A DNA stretch of 64,000 bases from CAYPHY01 sp964410625 (GTDB lineage Bacteria; Chloroflexota; Anaerolineae; Promineifilales; Promineifilaceae). Both the position numbers and the translations under genes were made by a program. The DNA is taken from positions 26,744 to 90,743 of the forward strand of contig CAYPHY010000015.1 of the NCBI GenBank assembly GCA_964410625.1, read 5' to 3'. Of this stretch, positions 61,224-64,000 are shown in pieces. Every line of letters begins with the position of its first letter. Position 1 is the first letter of the stretch. A model generated the notes under the pieces. It did not search any database. It worked only from the letters and a program-made list of their open reading frames with translations, and was not told the DNA's origin.

Positions 61224-62210
61224 TCACGGCAACAAATCGGCGATAACCGCCTTTTCCTCGCGCAGTTCGTCTAAAGTGACCGCGATCTTCTCTTTAGCGA
61301 AGTCGCTCCAGGAAAGACCCTGGACGATTTCATAACCACCCGCGCCGTCGCTGGTGATGGGGAAGGAGAAGATCAGCCCTTCGTCAATGCCATAGCTGCC
61401 ACTGGACGGCACAGCGGCCGAGAACCAATCACCTGCAGCCGTCTTTTGCTCAAAGCTCATCACATGATCCAACGCGGCATTGGCCGCCGAAAAGGCCGAC
61501 GATGCTCCCCTTGCGGCGATGACCGCCGCGCCGCGCTTTTGCACTGTCTCAATAAAGGGGCCTCGCAGCCACTCATGGTCGGTGATGACCTCCATCGCCG
61601 GGCGGCCGTTGATCTTCGCATTCTCTACGTCGGGATATTGGGTCGCGCTATGATTGCCCCAGATGGTGACATTGCTGATGTCGGTCACACGCACGCCAGC
61701 CTTCTGCGCTAGTTGAGCATAGGCGCGGTTTTGATCCAGTCGTGTCAGCGCGGTGAAGCGTTCGTTAGGAATATCGGGCGCGTTGTTCATCGCAATCAGC
61801 GCGTTGGTATTGGCCGGGTTGCCAACGACGAGAACGCGCACATCATCGGCCGCCCGCGCATTCAACGCCTCGCCTTGCCCCACAAAAATGGGGCCGTTGA
61901 CGCGGATCAGGTCGCCGCGTTCCATCCCCTTGCTGCGCGGCCGCGAACCAATCAGCAACGCCCAGTTTACGCCGTCAAAGGCAACGGCTGGATCATCCGT
62001 AACAACGACGTTATCTAACAAAGGAAAGGCACAGTCATCCAGCTCCATCACCACGCCTTCCAAAGCAGGGAGGGCGGGGGTGATTTCTAATAGATGGAGT
62101 GCGATACGGGTGTCATGGCCGAACACCTCGCCGGAAGCCAGACGTGGCAAGATAGCATAGCCAATCTGTCCGGCCGCGCCGGTCACGGCAACTTTTACTA
62201 ATTTAGACAT
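61224..62210 (-). CDS. mdh: Malate dehydrogenase (cytosolic-type)
   Basis: The 328-residue enzyme oxidises malate to oxaloacetate with NAD. It has the glycine-rich VAVTGAAGQIGYAILPRLAS, ELDDCAFPLLDNVVVTDDP, VLVVGNPANTNALIAMNNAP, the substrate-binding Arg in LTRLDQNRAYAQLA, and the catalytic His in NVTIWGNHSATQYPDVENAK. The IWGNHS and GNPANTNA forms place it with the MDH type shared by Thermus and eukaryotic cytosol, rather than the lactate-dehydrogenase-like MDH of classical Chloroflexus. Length is standard. Confidence 0.95.
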   Translation of the reverse strand: MSKLVKVAVTGAAGQIGYAILPRLASGEVFGHDTRIALHLLEITPALPALEGVVMELDDCAFPLLDNVVVTDDPAVAFDGVNWALLIGSRPRSKGMERGDLIRVNGPIFVGQGEALNARAADDVRVLVVGNPANTNALIAMNNAPDIPNERFTALTRLDQNRAYAQLAQKAGVRVTDISNVTIWGNHSATQYPDVENAKINGRPAMEVITDHEWLRGPFIETVQKRGAAVIAARGASSAFSAANAALDHVMSFEQKTAAGDWFSAAVPSSGSYGIDEGLIFSFPITSDGAGGYEIVQGLSWSDFAKEKIAVTLDELREEKAVIADLLP

Positions 62211-62359
62211 AGAACCTCCTAAATGGTTAATTGTAGATGCTCAATTGTGAATTGTTAATGAGGTGGTGGCCGTCAGGCCGCCATATAGGTGCTTGTATTA
62301 CGATAAAGACGCTGTAACGCGATTTGCCAAATCGCGCCACATTCGTTCGGTCGTTGCTA

Positions 62360-63292
62360 TTATCGCTCATTGGGGGTTAGTGGCAAATCCGATGTGGTGC
62401 GTTGCCGGATAACCTCATACAAGAGCAACGCCGTTGCCGCTGATAGATTCAAGCTATCAATGGTTCCCAACATGGGAATCCGTACCAGCCGGTCGGCCGC
62501 TGCAAGCCAGGCTTCGCTCAACCCAAACGCCTCGCTGCCCATCACAATCGCTACCGGGCCGGTCATGTCCACGGCCGTGTATAGTGTATCGGCCGCTGGT
62601 GTCGTCGCTATCATTTTAATCCCATGTGTATCTAGCCAGCCAACCACTTCCTCCAATGACCCCGTAGCGACCGCAACCGTAAAATAAGCCCCCAGGCTGG
62701 CGCGGATTACGTTGGGGTTATGAATATCCGTCCCACTTGATTGTGGAGTTGGGATTGCGGATTGCGGAGCCTCCCCGTCTCCCAGTCTCCTAATCTCCTC
62801 TGCCCCTCCGCTCCCCTGCTCCTCTGCAACAATCACGCCATCCACCCCCGCCGCATCGGCCGTGCGTAGAATCGCCCCCAAGTTCCCCGGCTTTTCTGCG
62901 CCAACCACAATGAGCAAAAAGGGGTTTTCGGTGAGGAGGAGTGTGTCGAGCGCGGTCTGGCGATAAGGGACAACCAGCAACACCCCACCGCTTTCACCGC
63001 GATAGGCCAGCTTGGCAAAAACGGCCGCTGTCACTTCAAACAGTTCCGTTTTTCCTCCGGCCGCCAATCTTTGTAGGCTGGTGATAATGGCTCCAGTTGT
63101 TGCGTCCGCTGGATCAAGCAATTCAGGACAAAGATAAGCCTCGACCGGTACAACGCCGCACTCCAACGCCCGCGCCACTTCGCGCACCCCCTCGACCACC
63201 GTCTGCCGTCCCTGGTCGCGCTGGCGACGATTGGCCAAACGCACCACTCGCTTCACACGCGGATTTTGCAAGCTTGTAAGTTGAGCGATCAT
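62360..63292 (-). CDS. TrmH/SpoU-family RNA 2'-O-methyltransferase with inserted loop
   Basis: The 310-residue protein has an N-terminal substrate-binding domain (LTSLQNPRVKRVVRLANRRQ, then RQTVVEGVREVARALECG). The SPOUT catalytic domain follows, with LLIVVGAEKPGNLGAILRTA, NPNVIRASLGAYFTVAVA, VAIVMGSEAFGLSEAWLAAA and RIPMLGTIDSLNLSAATALL, which form the knotted SAM site. Between DGVIVAEE and TDIHNPNV there is an extra stretch of about 30 residues made from word-repeat DNA. The target RNA position is unknown. ATG at 63292 is preferred to a TTG three codons earlier. Confidence 0.92.
   Translation of the reverse strand: MIAQLTSLQNPRVKRVVRLANRRQRDQGRQTVVEGVREVARALECGVVPVEAYLCPELLDPADATTGAIITSLQRLAAGGKTELFEVTAAVFAKLAYRGESGGVLLVVPYRQTALDTLLLTENPFLLIVVGAEKPGNLGAILRTADAAGVDGVIVAEEQGSGGAEEIRRLGDGEAPQSAIPTPQSSGTDIHNPNVIRASLGAYFTVAVATGSLEEVVGWLDTHGIKMIATTPAADTLYTAVDMTGPVAIVMGSEAFGLSEAWLAAADRLVRIPMLGTIDSLNLSAATALLLYEVIRQRTTSDLPLTPNER
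62740..62815. repeat. Word repeat inside the SpoU methyltransferase gene
   Basis: GTGGAGTTGGGATTGCGG and GATTGCGGAG words are followed by CCCGTCTCCCAGTCTCC and TAATCTCCTC words. It is translated as EEIRRLGDGEAPQSAIPTPQ in a loop of the catalytic domain. Confidence 0.85.
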
Positions 63293-63299
63293 GTCAATC

Positions 63300-63385
63300 A
63301 AAAAACGCAGAGGCGCAAAGATTCGGTGGGCTTTACTCTGTGCCTCTGTTTCTCAGCGTCTCTGCGTTAAATCTCTGCGTAAATC
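63300..63385. repeat. Inverted word repeat, CGCAGAGGCGCAAAG type
   Basis: AAACGCAGAGGCGCAAAGATT faces CTCTGTGCCTCTGTTTCTC, AGCGTCTCTGCGTTAAATC and TCTGCGTAAATCC words, upstream of the methyltransferase and close to the carbonic-anhydrase stop. Confidence 0.8.
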
Positions 63386-63395
63386 CCTAAAGGTG

Positions 63396-63899
63396 CTAGT
63401 AGATACCACGCCGGTATGCCTCTTTGCGTTGCAGATAGTTGGCAACGGCCGTCTTTCCCGCTTGCTGCTGGCGTTCATTCGCCGGGCCGATTATTTGTGC
63501 CGGGACGCCTAAGACCAGCATCCCCGGCGGCACCTCCATCCCTGGCGGGACCACCGCGCCAGCGCCGACGACCGCCCCGGCTCCAATACAGGCCCCATCC
63601 AGTACAATCGCTCCCATCCCAATCAGCGCATTGTCTTCGACGGTACAACCATGAACAATCGCCCCATGCCCGACCGTGACTTCGCGGCCGATCACACACG
63701 GCCGCCCGGCCGAGACATGCAACAACGCTAAATCCTGGATGTTACTCAGGTCGCCAATTGTCACCGGCGCTTCATCACCGCGAATCACCGCGCCAAACCA
63801 GACGCTGACTTCCTCGCCCAACGTCACACGGCCGCGCACCGTCGCCGTCTCCGCAATCCATGCTGACTCTGGAATAATCGGCCGAATCACCTCATCCAT
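63396..63899 (-). CDS. Gamma-carbonic anhydrase-like hexapeptide protein
   Basis: The 167-residue protein is a left-handed beta-helix trimer by family. Features are RGRVTLGEEVSVWFGAVIRG (with the conserved Arg and Asp), NIQDLALLHVSAGRPCVIGR, VTVGHGAIVHGCTVEDNALI and GMGAIVLDGACIGAGAVVGA. Three metal-ligand His are in place (LLHV, GHG, VHG). Enzyme activity varies in this family; many members (YrdA/PaaY) are not active as carbonic anhydrases. The C-terminal helix is present. Confidence 0.92.
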   Translation of the reverse strand: MDEVIRPIIPESAWIAETATVRGRVTLGEEVSVWFGAVIRGDEAPVTIGDLSNIQDLALLHVSAGRPCVIGREVTVGHGAIVHGCTVEDNALIGMGAIVLDGACIGAGAVVGAGAVVPPGMEVPPGMLVLGVPAQIIGPANERQQQAGKTAVANYLQRKEAYRRGIY

Positions 63900-63904
63900 A
63901 CCGC

Positions 63905-64000
63905 CTAATCTCCAATCTCTAAATCTCCCAGTCTCTTCTTTTTCCCATTGTTCATTGTCTCATTGTTCATTGTCTCATTGTTCATTGTCTCATTGTTCAT
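63905..64000. repeat. Word repeats at right edge (AATCTC type then a 15-nt ATTGTTCATTGTCTC tandem)
   Basis: An AATCTCC/AGTCTC block (63905-63937) is followed by at least three exact tandem units of ATTGTTCATTGTCTC reaching the window edge. The two word families again sit side by side. Confidence 0.92.

Noticed and set aside
63905..64000. Possible CRISPR array at the right edge
   Set aside because: Units are 15 nt, directly tandem, with no unique spacers; it is a simple tandem repeat.

Overview
The window looks like bacterial chromosomal DNA from a member of the Chloroflexota, probably an Anaerolineae/Caldilineae-type filamentous lineage. This rests on gene content and style: a Chloroflexota-like GVYG-repeat surface protein, SH3b/LysM/Pro-Thr-rich exported proteins, an nSTAND NTPase, Uma2 and retropepsin/DUF5678-like accessory genes, and fairly high G+C. 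The taxonomic call is an inference. Two runs of exactly 100 N (20638-20737 and 42958-43057) show that this is a scaffold. One run interrupts dnaG. The other sits between two identical 55-bp ends inside a repeat gene, so it may be an unjoined overlap rather than missing DNA.

Layout. 1-2253 (mostly minus strand): the 5' end of a molybdopterin oxidoreductase running off the left edge, a remnant of a two-gene nucleotidyltransferase module, a calcineurin-like phosphoesterase and a four-helix-bundle protein. 2299-17881 (minus strand): a respiratory complex I operon, nuoA-B-C-D-E-F-[three accessory genes]-G-H-I-J-K-L-M, with no nuoN at its end. 18274-22094 (minus): rpoD and dnaG. 22695-27119 (plus): a GT4 glycosyltransferase, a GT39-type membrane glycosyltransferase and two exported repeat proteins. 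27133-31144 (minus): an orphan OmpR-type regulator, RidA and three related zinc-ribbon proteins. 31528-42492 (plus): a tandem universal stress protein, a 2,983-residue cyclic beta-1,2-glucan synthase-like giant, and BirA. 42579-47438: a pentapeptide-like repeat membrane protein, a LysM protein, dGTPase, a membrane protein of unknown role and a HAD phosphatase. 47549-52132: an antitoxin-like pseudogene, then an EAD-nSTAND-TPR ATPase coupled to an SH3b lipoprotein. 52271-55275: a DinG-type exonuclease/helicase and tRNA-Val. 55646-58299: a VOC protein and a DrrAB-type ABC exporter. 58365-63899 (minus): a phage-antirepressor-like gene, lipoamide dehydrogenase, methylmalonyl-CoA epimerase, malate dehydrogenase, a SpoU-type rRNA methyltransferase and a gamma-carbonic anhydrase-like protein.

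The most unusual feature is not a gene. Most junctions between same-strand neighbours, including nine inside the nuo operon, are filled by short low-complexity blocks built from a locus-specific 6-12 nt word. Examples are AGTCTC/GAGACT, ATTGTTC, ACTCGTC/GACGAGT, AATTGTG, TGACAAGG, TATTGGTG and CACGAATT. The words are usually arranged as imperfect inverted repeats. They abut or even supply stop codons, and the same words also appear in frame inside four coding regions. A second genome-style signal is the very frequent palindrome CGGCCG, which recalls HIP1 of cyanobacteria.

Functionally, the window combines core energy metabolism (complex I, lipoamide dehydrogenase, malate dehydrogenase), core replication/transcription (dnaG, rpoD), envelope polysaccharide synthesis and a scatter of stress and conflict-type accessory genes. 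No CRISPR array, rRNA, complete prophage or insertion sequence was seen.
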